A DNA stretch of 39,389 nt from Spirulina sp. CCY15215 (lineage in GTDB: Bacteria; Cyanobacteriota; Cyanobacteriia; Cyanobacteriales; Spirulinaceae). Every line of letters begins with the position of its first letter. The stretch's first letter is position 1. The notes beneath the pieces are model-generated. The model was not told the origin of the DNA. It made no database searches and saw only the letters and a program-made list of their open reading frames with translations. Position numbers and translations under genes: made by a program. Below, one piece after another: positions 1 to 7,862 of the stretch. Location of the stretch: the NCBI RefSeq assembly GCF_016888125.1, contig NZ_JACSWA010000446.1, forward strand, positions 1-39,389, given 5' to 3'.

Positions 1-146
1 AGGTAGTGCGAGCATCTTGCTCGCTGTTTTCATAACTACAATAACCGATAATTTAGGTAGTGCGAGCATCTTGCTCGCTGTTTTCATAACTACAATACCT
101 GATAATTTAGGTAGTGCGAGCATCTTGCTCGCTGTTTTCATAACTT
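1..146. repeat. 54-bp tandem repeat, 2.7 copies
   Basis: Two full 54-bp units (1-54, 55-108) and a third partial unit (109 to about 146) follow head to tail. The first two differ only at a few bases near the end of the unit (accga versus cctga). Each unit contains a compact inverted repeat, GCGAGCA-TCT-TGCTCGC, a 7-bp stem with a 3-base loop. The array runs off the left edge, so the true copy number is unknown. It reads through in one frame, but the translation is only the repeat itself and is not a credible protein. Confidence 0.9.
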
Positions 147-173
147 TCATAACACTGAGATGCACTCTGTATT

Positions 174-977
174 TTGATTTTGATTCATTCCTCTTCTCCC
201 AAAGCCATTCTACAAGAAAATCTCAAGGAGTTGATTTTTTCGGCTGAGTTAAAGACTCAGTATTCTGATAAATATTCTGATAAAAGTGCCAGTCAAATCC
301 CTCTTTATCGGCTTAAATCCCCTTATCCTCTTGTTTATCGCTGTCCGATCGCCTTGCAATTTCCCGATCGTGCTGTAGAATTTGCTCACAAAATTGTAGA
401 GCGATTTGTAGAGAAGTTTGGCGATCGCCACAGGTTTTCCGTTGAGATTGTGCGATCGCCTTGGATTGATTTTCGGTTAGGCGATCGCGCTTTAGCAGAT
501 TGGTTGCAGGAACTTCTCAGAAAACCTCTTTCTCTTCCTCAGAACAATACTCCTTCTCAAATCGATCTTTGTCAATATGTTCACGCTCGTTGTCTATCTT
601 TGTTGTACTCCGCAGCCAGAGATCAATTAATTACTTTATATCCTCTACAAAAATGTTTAAATTGGCAATGGCAAGAACCTCAATCGATCCCTTGGTTGGA
701 CTCTTCTCAATTACGATTACAGCATCCCACAGAAAGCGCACTGATTGCGGAATTGGTTGATATTGGCGATCGCACTATTGGAAAAAAAGCAGAAAATTGG
801 CACAAACTAGCATTACAACTGGGCGATCGATTTTTAGCCTGCGATCGCGCTTGTCGGATTTGGGGGCAACCTGTAGAATTAGCCAGAGCAAGGTTAGCAT
901 TAGTCGCCGTTGTGCAAAGGGTCTTACACTGGATATTGCAAGAAAAATTAATGGTCATTCCTTGGTTAGAATGCTAG
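174..977 (+). CDS. Stand-alone DALR anticodon-binding domain protein
   Basis: The 267-residue product resembles the C-terminal DALR anticodon-binding domain of arginyl-tRNA synthetase without the catalytic core. The supporting stretch is QYVHARCLSLLYSAARDQL (about residues 133-151), typical of the ArgRS helix that follows the catalytic domain. The C-terminal RARLALVAVVQRVLHWILQ is the helix that closes this domain. No HIGH or KMSK-like motif is present, so it cannot charge tRNA by itself. Small DALR-only proteins are, as I recall, common in cyanobacteria with unknown function; tRNA or RNA binding is inference. The start is uncertain: no ATG is available and both TTG 174 and TTG 180 fit. The gene is rich in HIP1 sites, so it looks native. 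It converges with the Uma2 gene downstream. Confidence 0.75.
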   Translation: MILIHSSSPKAILQENLKELIFSAELKTQYSDKYSDKSASQIPLYRLKSPYPLVYRCPIALQFPDRAVEFAHKIVERFVEKFGDRHRFSVEIVRSPWIDFRLGDRALADWLQELLRKPLSLPQNNTPSQIDLCQYVHARCLSLLYSAARDQLITLYPLQKCLNWQWQEPQSIPWLDSSQLRLQHPTESALIAELVDIGDRTIGKKAENWHKLALQLGDRFLACDRACRIWGQPVELARARLALVAVVQRVLHWILQEKLMVIPWLEC

Positions 978-1016
978 AAACCAATTAAATTAGTGGCCGA
1001 TTGCTCTCAAATAACA

Positions 1017-1036
1017 AAGACTCCTGAAGGAGTCTT
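1017..1036. terminator. Bidirectional hairpin between convergent genes
   Basis: A perfect 8-bp stem, AAGACTCC / GGAGTCTT, closes a TGAA loop. It lies 40 bases past the DALR gene (plus strand) and about 230 bases past the Uma2 gene (minus strand). On the minus strand it is followed by TGTTATTTG, on the plus strand by an A/T-rich run with a gap. It probably ends transcription in one or both directions. In the rest of the 978-1266 gap I see no gene, only a small CATAC-ACGAA-GTATG hairpin around 1110-1125. Confidence 0.55.
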
Positions 1037-1266
1037 CGCCAAAATATTTATTTTGGTATTCAGAACGTCTTTACCGGATTTCCTCGACCCTTTCAGGTAA
1101 CGGGATGTCATACACGAAGTATGTCTGCTGCATCCATATCTATAGTAACTCATAAGTTTTTAGGCATCAAGTGATGTTAGAGCGATCGTATTCTTGCTGT
1201 TGTCCTCATCAACTCAATGTACCAGAAAAAGTTGCGAGATCGCCAGCCATCCCCAATCTCTCTGTT

Positions 1267-1881
1267 TCAACCCCAAACCCGACGCATATTCAACACAAAA
1301 CCCGGTAAGACTTCCTCACCCGATAACTCAGTTGGATTTGATAATATCTCCACTTCCAACCCTAACCGATAAACCTCCACTTTTCGATTTTGCGGATCGA
1401 TTAACCAACCTAAAACCGCCCCATTCTCTATATACTCCTGCATTTTTTCTCGTAAAGATTTCAAAGTATCCGAATTTGAACGCAATTCCACCACAAAATC
1501 GGGACAAATATTCGCAAACGTTCTCTTTTGTTCCAAGGTTAGCGCATCCCAACGTTCTTGACTCACCCAAGACGCATCGGGAGAACGATTTGCACCATTG
1601 GGTAAAGTAAATCCAGTCGATGATTCAAAAATCTCTCCTTGTTCCCCTGCATTTCGCCACCAAATATATAACTCTCCGGAAATCTTGCTGTTTCGTTCTC
1701 CCGTTTCCCAGCCCGTCGGTGGATTCACGATTAACTCTCCTGCTGCGGTTCTTTCCAGTCGCAAATCTCGATTACTGGCGGCTAAGGCAGCAAATTGGTC
1801 TTGAGTTACATAGAGTTTAAGAGTTTTGGGGAACTCTACTAATAGAGTTTCTGTTTCTGGCTGAGTCGGCGCTTGTACCAT
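1267..1881 (-). CDS. Uma2 family (DUF820) PD-(D/E)XK nuclease-like protein
   Basis: The 204-residue protein has the Uma2/DUF820 layout: an N-terminal region of about 60 residues, then RSPDASWVS (about 97-105), the acidic core CPDFVVELRS (about 129-138) and the strand GWLIDPQNRKVEVYR (about 158-172). The D, the E in VEL and the later charged residues correspond to the restriction-endonuclease-like fold assigned to this family. These genes are hugely expanded in cyanobacteria and their role is not established; a link to mobile DNA or restriction is inference. The ATG at 1881 is the only sensible start. A second, divergent paralogue lies at 22925-23551. Confidence 0.88.
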   Translation of the reverse strand: MVQAPTQPETETLLVEFPKTLKLYVTQDQFAALAASNRDLRLERTAAGELIVNPPTGWETGERNSKISGELYIWWRNAGEQGEIFESSTGFTLPNGANRSPDASWVSQERWDALTLEQKRTFANICPDFVVELRSNSDTLKSLREKMQEYIENGAVLGWLIDPQNRKVEVYRLGLEVEILSNPTELSGEEVLPGFVLNMRRVWG

Positions 1882-1920
1882 CTTGACCTCTGCGATCGTC
1901 GAGATTGGCTAGGGTAAACC

Positions 1921-1947
1921 CTAACTATCCTAACTATCCTAACTATT
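1921..1947. repeat. Three tandem 9-bp repeats
   Basis: CTAACTATC occurs three times in a row, the last copy ending in T. It lies in the gap upstream of the Uma2 gene. This is simple-repeat DNA of the kind common between genes of filamentous cyanobacteria. Confidence 0.7.
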
Positions 1948-2029
1948 CTACATTCATTAATTGTTATTTTGAGTTGACACTTGCAGAAATCGTAGGTATC
2001 CTGAAGCGGTGTGGGGAGCGAACCAGTTA

Positions 2030-2068
2030 AGAGAACCGAGACGAAACATGGCAAGTCATCGGTTCTCT
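2030..2068. other. Intergenic inverted repeat (10-bp stem)
   Basis: AGAGAACCGA (2030-2039) pairs perfectly with TCGGTTCTCT (2059-2068) around a 19-base loop. It sits 37 bases past the end of the glycosyltransferase fusion gene, which runs on the minus strand. It could be that gene's terminator, but no clear T tract follows on the minus strand. A recombination scar or a structured RNA end is also possible. Confidence 0.5.
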
Positions 2069-2105
2069 TTCTGATCCCATCTCTAGAATTTGATCGCTAA
2101 AATTA

Positions 2106-4499
2106 TTAAGAATTTTTAATTTCTGTTACCAACTGGGACAGCGATCGCCCTAGGTTTTTAAAAACTTGCGTCCAATTTTTCGGTTTAGTTTGACGGAATA
2201 AACGCATGGTTGGATACCAAGGACTATCAGGGCGATCGAGCATCCAACGCCAATCGGGAGCATAACATAAAACTGCCCAGATCGGTTTTCCTAAAGCACC
2301 TGTCAAATGAGCAACAGAAGTATCGATACTAATGACTAAATCTAATTGTAAAATTAGTTTTGCCGTTGCTTCATAATCAGTTAATTGAGGACTGAGATCG
2401 AGGACAGTAATTTCTGGAGGAAGTTTTGCTAAATCTGGCGATCGCGTTCCTTTTTGCAGACTATAAAAAGCTACACCTTCAGTTTGCAAAACTGGTAGAA
2501 AATCTTCTAACTGACAGGATCGATTGCGATCGTTTTTATGAGTGGGACTTCCCGACCAAACTATACCTACTTTTAACTGTAGGGACGTTTCATTCATTTT
2601 CCCTACAGGATGGGATAATAATTTTCCTTCATTTTCCCATTCTTTTCTTCCTAAATAGGGAGTGCGATCGGGAATATTTGTTAAACTTGTTCCTAATAAA
2701 TGAGGAAGACTCATCAAGGGTGCATAAACTTGAAACTCCAAGAGAGGAATATCACCGGGAGGTAAAATTTTACTAATGCCTTCGACGGTTTCAAATAAAG
2801 GAATCAGATCGGGAATACAAACTAAAATAATCCCTCGACAGCGCTGTGCCAAAAAAGGAATATAACGGATAAATTGAATTGCATCTCCCGATCCTTGTTC
2901 CGTATGAATGAGAATCGTTTTCTGGCTGATATCGCTACCATCCCATTTAGGGTGCGGACAAGCAAAAGGCGTAAATTCATCGGTTTGCCAGCGCCATTCG
3001 CACTCTTTCCAGCCTCGATAAAATTGCCCAGCTTGCAGTAAAGTCATGCCTAAATTAAAATGGGCAGTTGCAAAATTTGGCTTTAATTGAATTGCCTTTT
3101 CATAGTTAAAAACAGCGCGATCGAGTTGTTTTTGATTGTGAGAAATAATCCCTAAATTATTATAGGCTTCTGCATTATCAGGTTGTGCTTCAATAACGCG
3201 ATTCAAGTAAAATTCTGCCTGTTGCCATTTCTCTTGTTCTCGATAAATCACCCCCAAATTATATCGCGCGGCTATATAATCGGGCTTTAATTCTAAACAT
3301 TGTTGAAAATAAGTAATCGCTTCCTCTAATTTTCCTCGATTATAGCGATCGCAGCCTAATTGAAAATATTCCTCGGGTTTATTATCTGGGCGATCGCTCT
3401 TTCCATTCATTGCTGGAGAAGGTTTTATTTTAGAAATAGTTAGCGCAGGATGAACAACTTCTTGTAATGCCTCATCGGGTAAAATATAAGAGGAAGCCAG
3501 TAATTTTTCATCCCAATCAACAATATCCGGAAAAAGAATTCCAGGTAATATTTGCACGGCAAAAATCTCTTGTACCGCATCTTCAAAGCGCAGGAAAGCC
3601 ACAATTTCCCCTGTATCGATATTCACCATCCAAACCCCACAAATGCGCTCTTTTAGGCTTTCTGTGATGGGAATGCCGCTAAATACTGCCGTTTCTCTCA
3701 CTTGAGATAGTCCGATAAATGCCCAGCGCCCGATAAAATCAATCCCTCGCGTAAATCCTGGTAGCGTGGCGATCGCCGTTACTTTCCCCGTCGTCGGATC
3801 GACAGTAGAAAGGTTGCCTTTCCCCGACTCCAACACCCAGAGGCGATTATCGTACCAACGGGGAGAATGGGGCATCGATAAGCCCCGACAGATGATTTCA
3901 TTGCTTTCCACATCCATGAGAATGCCCCCGGATGCCTTATTTTGCCGCCATCCTTCTAGGGTGTCGGTTTCTCCTAAAGCCGTCACGTATTTGGCGCGAT
4001 CGCCAACAACCGCCAAACCATTCAAATGACAGCGATCCTCAAGGGCATAAGCACTCACAAAAGGCGGTCGCCAACGCGGAGTAAAACTACTAACCCCATC
4101 CAAAGTACACAAACAAGAAAAACGAGTGTTAATAAACCAAAGTTCGTTTTTAATGTACGCCATTTCGTGAATGTCGATATCCCCTGTAATGTGAGTGCGG
4201 CGAGGGAGATAGCAAGCATCATGTTTGCCAGGAGGATCGAGCTTCTGGGCGACAGCAGGGGCGTTGCGGAGTTCCCAAATTTGTACCTCACTACCGATCG
4301 CCAATTTTTCGCGATCGCCCGCCAATCCCATCGGCTTTTTAAAGATACGAAAGTGAGTATTGAGGGTATTGCCATCCGCCCGAACAAGAATTAACTTTCC
4401 CGCTTGATAAGTAGAAATCGCTAAAGAAATGCTCAATTGCTGGAGGATATCGGGAAAATTGGTCGTGTGGACGCTACGAAGGGGTTCTGCTGGGTTCAT
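2106..4499 (-). CDS. TIGR03032 domain-TPR-glycosyltransferase fusion protein
   Basis: The 797-residue protein has three parts. Residues 1 to about 350 match my memory of TIGR03032 (beta-propeller-like; cues are TYQAGKLILVRADG, HLNGLAVVGDRAKYVTALGE, MPHSPRWYDNRLWVLESG). Residues about 370-510 carry tetratricopeptide repeats (EEYFQLGCDRYNRGKLEEA, AARYNLGVIYREQEKW, AEAYNNLGIISHNQKQLDRA, ATAHFNLGMTLLQAGQF). The last 290 residues resemble the TPR-linked glycosyltransferase of the GT9/GT41 type (VGIVWSGSPTHKNDRNRSC, QLDLVISIDTSVAHLTGALG, WAVLCYAPDWRWM). The D-S-V-A-H-L-T-G segment is the nucleotide-sugar site in that group. TPR-GT proteins often act in surface polysaccharide or protein glycosylation, but the substrate is unknown here. 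It stands alone, and the ATG at 4499 is clear. Confidence 0.8.
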   Translation of the reverse strand: MNPAEPLRSVHTTNFPDILQQLSISLAISTYQAGKLILVRADGNTLNTHFRIFKKPMGLAGDREKLAIGSEVQIWELRNAPAVAQKLDPPGKHDACYLPRRTHITGDIDIHEMAYIKNELWFINTRFSCLCTLDGVSSFTPRWRPPFVSAYALEDRCHLNGLAVVGDRAKYVTALGETDTLEGWRQNKASGGILMDVESNEIICRGLSMPHSPRWYDNRLWVLESGKGNLSTVDPTTGKVTAIATLPGFTRGIDFIGRWAFIGLSQVRETAVFSGIPITESLKERICGVWMVNIDTGEIVAFLRFEDAVQEIFAVQILPGILFPDIVDWDEKLLASSYILPDEALQEVVHPALTISKIKPSPAMNGKSDRPDNKPEEYFQLGCDRYNRGKLEEAITYFQQCLELKPDYIAARYNLGVIYREQEKWQQAEFYLNRVIEAQPDNAEAYNNLGIISHNQKQLDRAVFNYEKAIQLKPNFATAHFNLGMTLLQAGQFYRGWKECEWRWQTDEFTPFACPHPKWDGSDISQKTILIHTEQGSGDAIQFIRYIPFLAQRCRGIILVCIPDLIPLFETVEGISKILPPGDIPLLEFQVYAPLMSLPHLLGTSLTNIPDRTPYLGRKEWENEGKLLSHPVGKMNETSLQLKVGIVWSGSPTHKNDRNRSCQLEDFLPVLQTEGVAFYSLQKGTRSPDLAKLPPEITVLDLSPQLTDYEATAKLILQLDLVISIDTSVAHLTGALGKPIWAVLCYAPDWRWMLDRPDSPWYPTMRLFRQTKPKNWTQVFKNLGRSLSQLVTEIKNS

Positions 4500-4559
4500 G
4501 GATTAGAGGTGATCGCGTTCTATTAATGTTGTAAAATAACACAAAATCCTTATGGAAAA

Positions 4560-4590
4560 TCTCCCTCCAAAGCCCGAGGATGGAGGGAGA
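4560..4590 (-). terminator. Rho-independent terminator of the hetZ-patU unit
   Basis: A perfect stem, CTCCCTCC / GGAGGGAG, extended by one T-A pair, surrounds a 13-base loop. It lies 28 bases beyond the stop codon of patU. On the minus strand the stem is followed by TTTTCC. Confidence 0.65.
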
Positions 4591-4618
4591 AAAAGAGCAA
4601 ATACTTTGCTTTATTTTT

Positions 4619-5695
4619 CTATCGACAAATGATCGCAAACTTCAAAGGCATCTGCCCTGGATCATTCAATCGCACCTCGAGTAAATATTGCTGTCCTGCT
4701 TGCCAGTCCGACAATTCAACGGTTAAAAACCCGGCATAAGTTCGTTGTGCCGTAATCGATTCGCGATCGGCTTGTAAGGTTAAACTGCCACCTTTGGGTA
4801 ACTGCACCCTGACGCGCAGGGGGGTAAAACTAAATAAATCTTCGCGATCGCCAGATTCTGGATCGTAATCCACCAAAAATCTGACCGTCCCCACCGTGGT
4901 TTCCCAAAGTCTTTCGATGCGAGGTTGGCTAGGAGAAAGGGTGATGGACAAAGTGGCTAGAATTTCCTTCGCCACTAATAGCGAAATCGCCACCTGTTGT
5001 ACCAAACTCGCCTCTTCATAAGCTCCAGGTAAAACTGCCGCTAATCTTTGCCGTTGCTCTGGGTCGGACAAGCGACTGGGAGTGAAACTAGGAGAGAGGA
5101 GAATGTTTCCCAGCATATTATCGAGTTTGCGGGCATATTCAGGAAACAAGGCCTTGACCGCCTTGACCATTTTTGCATTCTGGGGGCGAATTAACCCCAT
5201 GGCCTCGGTACAAGTATCGAGAAGGATCGAGAGGACGCGATCGGGTAAGGGAACAGGTATCAGCCCAGCAACTTGAGGAAGCCACAACTGACGCGAAGGC
5301 AACATTATCGCCGTCGTTTCGTCCACATACTCAGAATCGTACTCCGTCAGTTCCGTTTCCCAGGGGAACAGAGGGGGGTTGCGCTCGATTTTCTCCTGTA
5401 ATTTGCGCTGCAACAGCGCTTGAAATCGTTTCTGCACGATGGATTTTCCCATAGTGAAAGATTGAGAGGTTTCTGTAGGTTCATCAAAAGCGGAAGATGC
5501 TAAATTTATTTCTTCTTCCTCCCAGTCCAAGGGGTCTAGCATTTCAAGCTCCAATTCCCCCATTGAGTTTTCACTCTGGGAAAATTGGAATTCCTCCCTT
5601 GTCTCCGAGGAGGAGAGATATTCAGATTCTGGTTTGAGCCAACTGAGAAATTGACTGTATAAAGAATCCCAGTTTTGATTCATTTCATTATTCAT
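4619..5695 (-). CDS. patU: PatU-like heterocyst pattern protein homologue
   Basis: The 358-residue protein has an acidic, low-complexity N-terminus (about 1-75). A conserved block then begins at ERNPPLFPWETELTEY (about 104-119) and continues through WLPQVAGLIPVPLPDRVLS to a C-terminal beta-rich part (LRVRVQLPKGGSLTLQADRE, QQYLLEVRLNDPG). The call rests on this pattern as I remember PatU and on position: it starts 16 bases after the hetZ-like gene, as hetZ and patU genes are linked in Anabaena. In Anabaena the function is split between patU5 and patU3; here one uninterrupted frame covers it. The ATG at 5695 avoids overlap with the upstream gene. The molecular role is not known. A generic uncharacterised cyanobacterial protein is the alternative. 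Confidence 0.65.
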   Translation of the reverse strand: MNNEMNQNWDSLYSQFLSWLKPESEYLSSSETREEFQFSQSENSMGELELEMLDPLDWEEEEINLASSAFDEPTETSQSFTMGKSIVQKRFQALLQRKLQEKIERNPPLFPWETELTEYDSEYVDETTAIMLPSRQLWLPQVAGLIPVPLPDRVLSILLDTCTEAMGLIRPQNAKMVKAVKALFPEYARKLDNMLGNILLSPSFTPSRLSDPEQRQRLAAVLPGAYEEASLVQQVAISLLVAKEILATLSITLSPSQPRIERLWETTVGTVRFLVDYDPESGDREDLFSFTPLRVRVQLPKGGSLTLQADRESITAQRTYAGFLTVELSDWQAGQQYLLEVRLNDPGQMPLKFAIICR

Positions 5696-5711
5696 CGACC
5701 GATGCCCCCGA

Positions 5712-6827
5712 TCAGGATAGAGAATGATTACGAATTTCCCAAGCAAGTTCGAGTAATTTATACCACTGCTTTTGGGTTTGTTTTAGCGTTAAAGAAACTT
5801 TGCGGGCGATTTCGGCGATCGCCATCTCTTGACGCTGGAGTTGCAGGATTTGATTTTGCTGGGGAGTCAATTGATTTTGCAAGGATTCCCATTCTTGAGG
5901 GGTCAATCCCAAATTGCGATCTAAATCAGCTTCTAGCCACTGATGGACGAGTTTCCAGCGATCGAGGAAGGTAAATCGAATTAGGTGATATTTAAAACGC
6001 TGTTGCAGATAGTCCCGTTTTTGAGAGTTGATTCCTAAAATATGTTCAATTTCACCGGCTGTCAGGTCTTTCAAACGGAGAATAAAATAATCGGCACAAT
6101 CTTGTTGCTTGCGGCTTTCGAGATAGTTAATGACTTCTTCAACAATGGTATCGTACAGGTTGGTATCGGGCAGGTTATTGGCTTTACTGACGAGGAGAGA
6201 GCGAAGTTGCTGCATGATGGGATCTCGGCGATCTCCCGCGTCAAAAGAGTTCCCTTCGGCAACACTATCTATATCAACGAAGATTTCAGGAGGGTTGTCT
6301 TGGGCAAACGTCCACGCTCGCAGTATTATCAATTGTTGGGAACGACGACTGGGTAAAGGAATGCGCCGTCTGGCATAGCGCTGGCAAAAGGCCAAGTATT
6401 CTGACAATTCTAGGAGCGATCGCGGAGAATAAGTTAGAGAAAGTTTCGCCTCTTTACGAAAGTTATTCAGTGCTTCAACGTAAAATCCTTGCAGAAAATC
6501 GTCAACCCGATCGATACGAGCTTGACGGGCATTTGAACCATAGGATGAGAAAATATGGTTATAGACAATTCTAGTGAGGAGGGTGTGCAGTTTTACTTTT
6601 CCTTGATGGGAGCCGAGTTTAAAATAGTAGAGACATTGTTGCAGGCGTTTATTGGCCAACTCTTTGGCCTCATTTTCAATTTCTGCCGAGGCTTGAATGC
6701 GCTGGCTGCGATCGCAAATGCGCTGAACTTCATCGGTGATGCGCGTGGCAACATTTCGGCATTGACTTTCAGATGCCTGGGTGTGTCGCTGGAGTTGAGT
6801 CAATAGATGCTGAAAAACTATCCCCAC
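5712..6827 (-). CDS. hetZ: HetZ-family regulator (sigma-like helix-turn-helix protein)
   Basis: The 371-residue protein matches the HetZ pattern as I recall it: SQCRNVATRITDEVQRICD near the N-terminus (about 20-38), RLQQCLYYFKLGSHQGKV (about 61-78), and YARRRIPLPSRRSQQLIILR (about 150-169). Further on come CADYFILRLKDLTAGEIE and QKRDYLQQRFKYHLIRF. The C-terminus (TPQQNQILQLQRQEMAIAE onward) looks like a sigma-region-4-type helix-turn-helix. In Anabaena HetZ is an early regulator of heterocyst differentiation, but homologues exist in filamentous strains that form no heterocysts, where the role is unclear. The only available start is GTG 6827. It is followed by patU, with a divergent promoter region shared with the gene at 6957. 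Confidence 0.75.
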   Translation of the reverse strand: MGIVFQHLLTQLQRHTQASESQCRNVATRITDEVQRICDRSQRIQASAEIENEAKELANKRLQQCLYYFKLGSHQGKVKLHTLLTRIVYNHIFSSYGSNARQARIDRVDDFLQGFYVEALNNFRKEAKLSLTYSPRSLLELSEYLAFCQRYARRRIPLPSRRSQQLIILRAWTFAQDNPPEIFVDIDSVAEGNSFDAGDRRDPIMQQLRSLLVSKANNLPDTNLYDTIVEEVINYLESRKQQDCADYFILRLKDLTAGEIEHILGINSQKRDYLQQRFKYHLIRFTFLDRWKLVHQWLEADLDRNLGLTPQEWESLQNQLTPQQNQILQLQRQEMAIAEIARKVSLTLKQTQKQWYKLLELAWEIRNHSLS

Positions 6828-6956
6828 GTTCCTAGTAGAGTCCCTTACTGAATTGTGAGTTCTCTAGAGAATATTGTCAAGGTTAGCACGGACGCAATCA
6901 AAAGCTAAACTCGAGATAAGCTGGAATTTCTGACCTTATTGCCTAATTGTAGAAAA

Positions 6957-7445
6957 ATGGACATTGAAGGACAATTACAAATCTTAATTGAGCGATCGCC
7001 AGATGATGGCATGACGGTACAGATTATCGAGAATGCAGTGGTCCCCACTTTAAGGGCGTTTTCTGAGCAGTTAAAGCAGTTGGAATATTACGTCATACAA
7101 ACATTAGAGCAGGGTTGGGTGTTGACCACTTTGAGCAATCGCGCTCGGGCAGGGGTGGAAAAGAAGGTAATTTATGGGTTTGCTTCTCTCAAAGATGCGT
7201 CCAATTTTCAAGATACTTCTGATCCCAATTTAGTTGCGATCGCCCTTCCTGTCACTCATATTTTATTTCAATTATTCGCCCTCAAGGAGGTTGATAGTAT
7301 TGTTTTTATGGAAACTCCTGGGAATTTATCAGCAGGAAAGGAGGTGCGGCGATCGGATTTACAGAAGTTAGTGGAAGTACAATGGCAAGATTGGCAAAAG
7401 TCTTCTCGACCTAAATCTCGCACTATTCCGCCGGATTTAGCGTAG
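6957..7445 (+). CDS. Conserved cyanobacterial hypothetical protein
   Basis: The 162-residue soluble protein is not one I can name. The N-terminal third is helical (MTVQIIENAVVPTLRAFSEQ). The middle has a strand-rich part (VIQTLEQGWVLTTLSNRARA), then AIALPVTHILFQLFALKEVDSIVFM, and the C-terminus is basic (KSSRPKSRTIPPDLA). I chose ATG 6957 over a TTG 18 bases upstream. It is divergent from hetZ across a 130-base gap and shows HIP1 sites, so it looks native. No signal peptide or membrane span is visible. Confidence 0.6.
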   Translation: MDIEGQLQILIERSPDDGMTVQIIENAVVPTLRAFSEQLKQLEYYVIQTLEQGWVLTTLSNRARAGVEKKVIYGFASLKDASNFQDTSDPNLVAIALPVTHILFQLFALKEVDSIVFMETPGNLSAGKEVRRSDLQKLVEVQWQDWQKSSRPKSRTIPPDLA

Positions 7446-7449
7446 TTTT

Positions 7450-7502
7450 TAGTTGATAGTTGATAGTTTTTTAGTTGATAGTTGATAGTTGATAATTGAT
7501 AG
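7450..7502. repeat. Heptanucleotide tandem repeat (TTGATAG)
   Basis: The unit TTGATAG recurs about six times with small interruptions (a T run at 7467-7472 and one TTGATAA). It starts five bases after a stop codon. This matches the short tandem repeats (STRR) known in filamentous cyanobacteria. Confidence 0.85.
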
Positions 7503-7562
7503 CGCATATTGCCTGCTTCGAGGGTTTCTCAAGGTTAGGTTTGTTGTCGTGTTGAGGGTTTT

Positions 7563-7862
7563 ATGGAGGGTATGAAAACAAGACTTTTTTTAGGATTTTT
7601 GGCGTTTGTGGCTGTTTGGGTTTCGTCGGCGATCGCGTTGGCGATCGCTCATACTGATATTGGTGTCTCTCTGTACGCAAATTCGGAAATGTCTTTATTT
7701 TTAGGAGGGATTATTTATTTGCTTGTTTTTGAAGTATTAATCTGGGGCATCCAAAAGACAATCCCAGGAGAGAATCGATTTTTGCAGTGGTTTTGGTTTA
7801 TTCCTATTCTGCTTTGGAGTCCGATTCATTTGTGGTTATTACTTCGGTTGACTTCTTTTTAA
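7563..7862 (+). CDS. Small three-span membrane protein
   Basis: The 99-residue protein is almost entirely hydrophobic, with three likely spans: LFLGFLAFVAVWVSSAIALAI (about 8-28), LFLGGIIYLLVFEVLIWGI (about 45-63) and FLQWFWFIPILLWSPIHLWL (about 73-92). I do not recognise a family. Its stop codon directly abuts the ATG of the large membrane protein that follows, so the two are probably co-transcribed and may act together at the membrane. An ATG at 7572 is an alternative start. Confidence 0.6.
   Translation: MEGMKTRLFLGFLAFVAVWVSSAIALAIAHTDIGVSLYANSEMSLFLGGIIYLLVFEVLIWGIQKTIPGENRFLQWFWFIPILLWSPIHLWLLLRLTSF

Noticed and set aside
1-146. Possible CRISPR array
   Set aside because: The 54-bp units follow each other directly with no unique spacers between them, so this is an ordinary tandem repeat.
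17-247. Open frame across the 54-bp repeats
   Set aside because: The product is only the repeat translated over and over and overlaps the start of the DALR gene; the repeat length is a multiple of three by chance.
1037-1190. Possible remnant of an insertion sequence end or lost gene
   Set aside because: The minus strand reads a short plausible peptide (QQTYFVYDIPLPERVEEIR), but there is no start, no domain I can name and no terminal inverted repeats.
1194-1610. 138-codon plus-strand frame
   Set aside because: It is the antisense shadow of the Uma2 gene, which has clear family motifs on the other strand.
4619-5695. DUF1822 family as the identity of the gene after hetZ
   Set aside because: I considered DUF1822, which often follows sigma-like genes in cyanobacteria, but the N-terminal pattern of that family is not present; PatU fits better with the hetZ neighbour.
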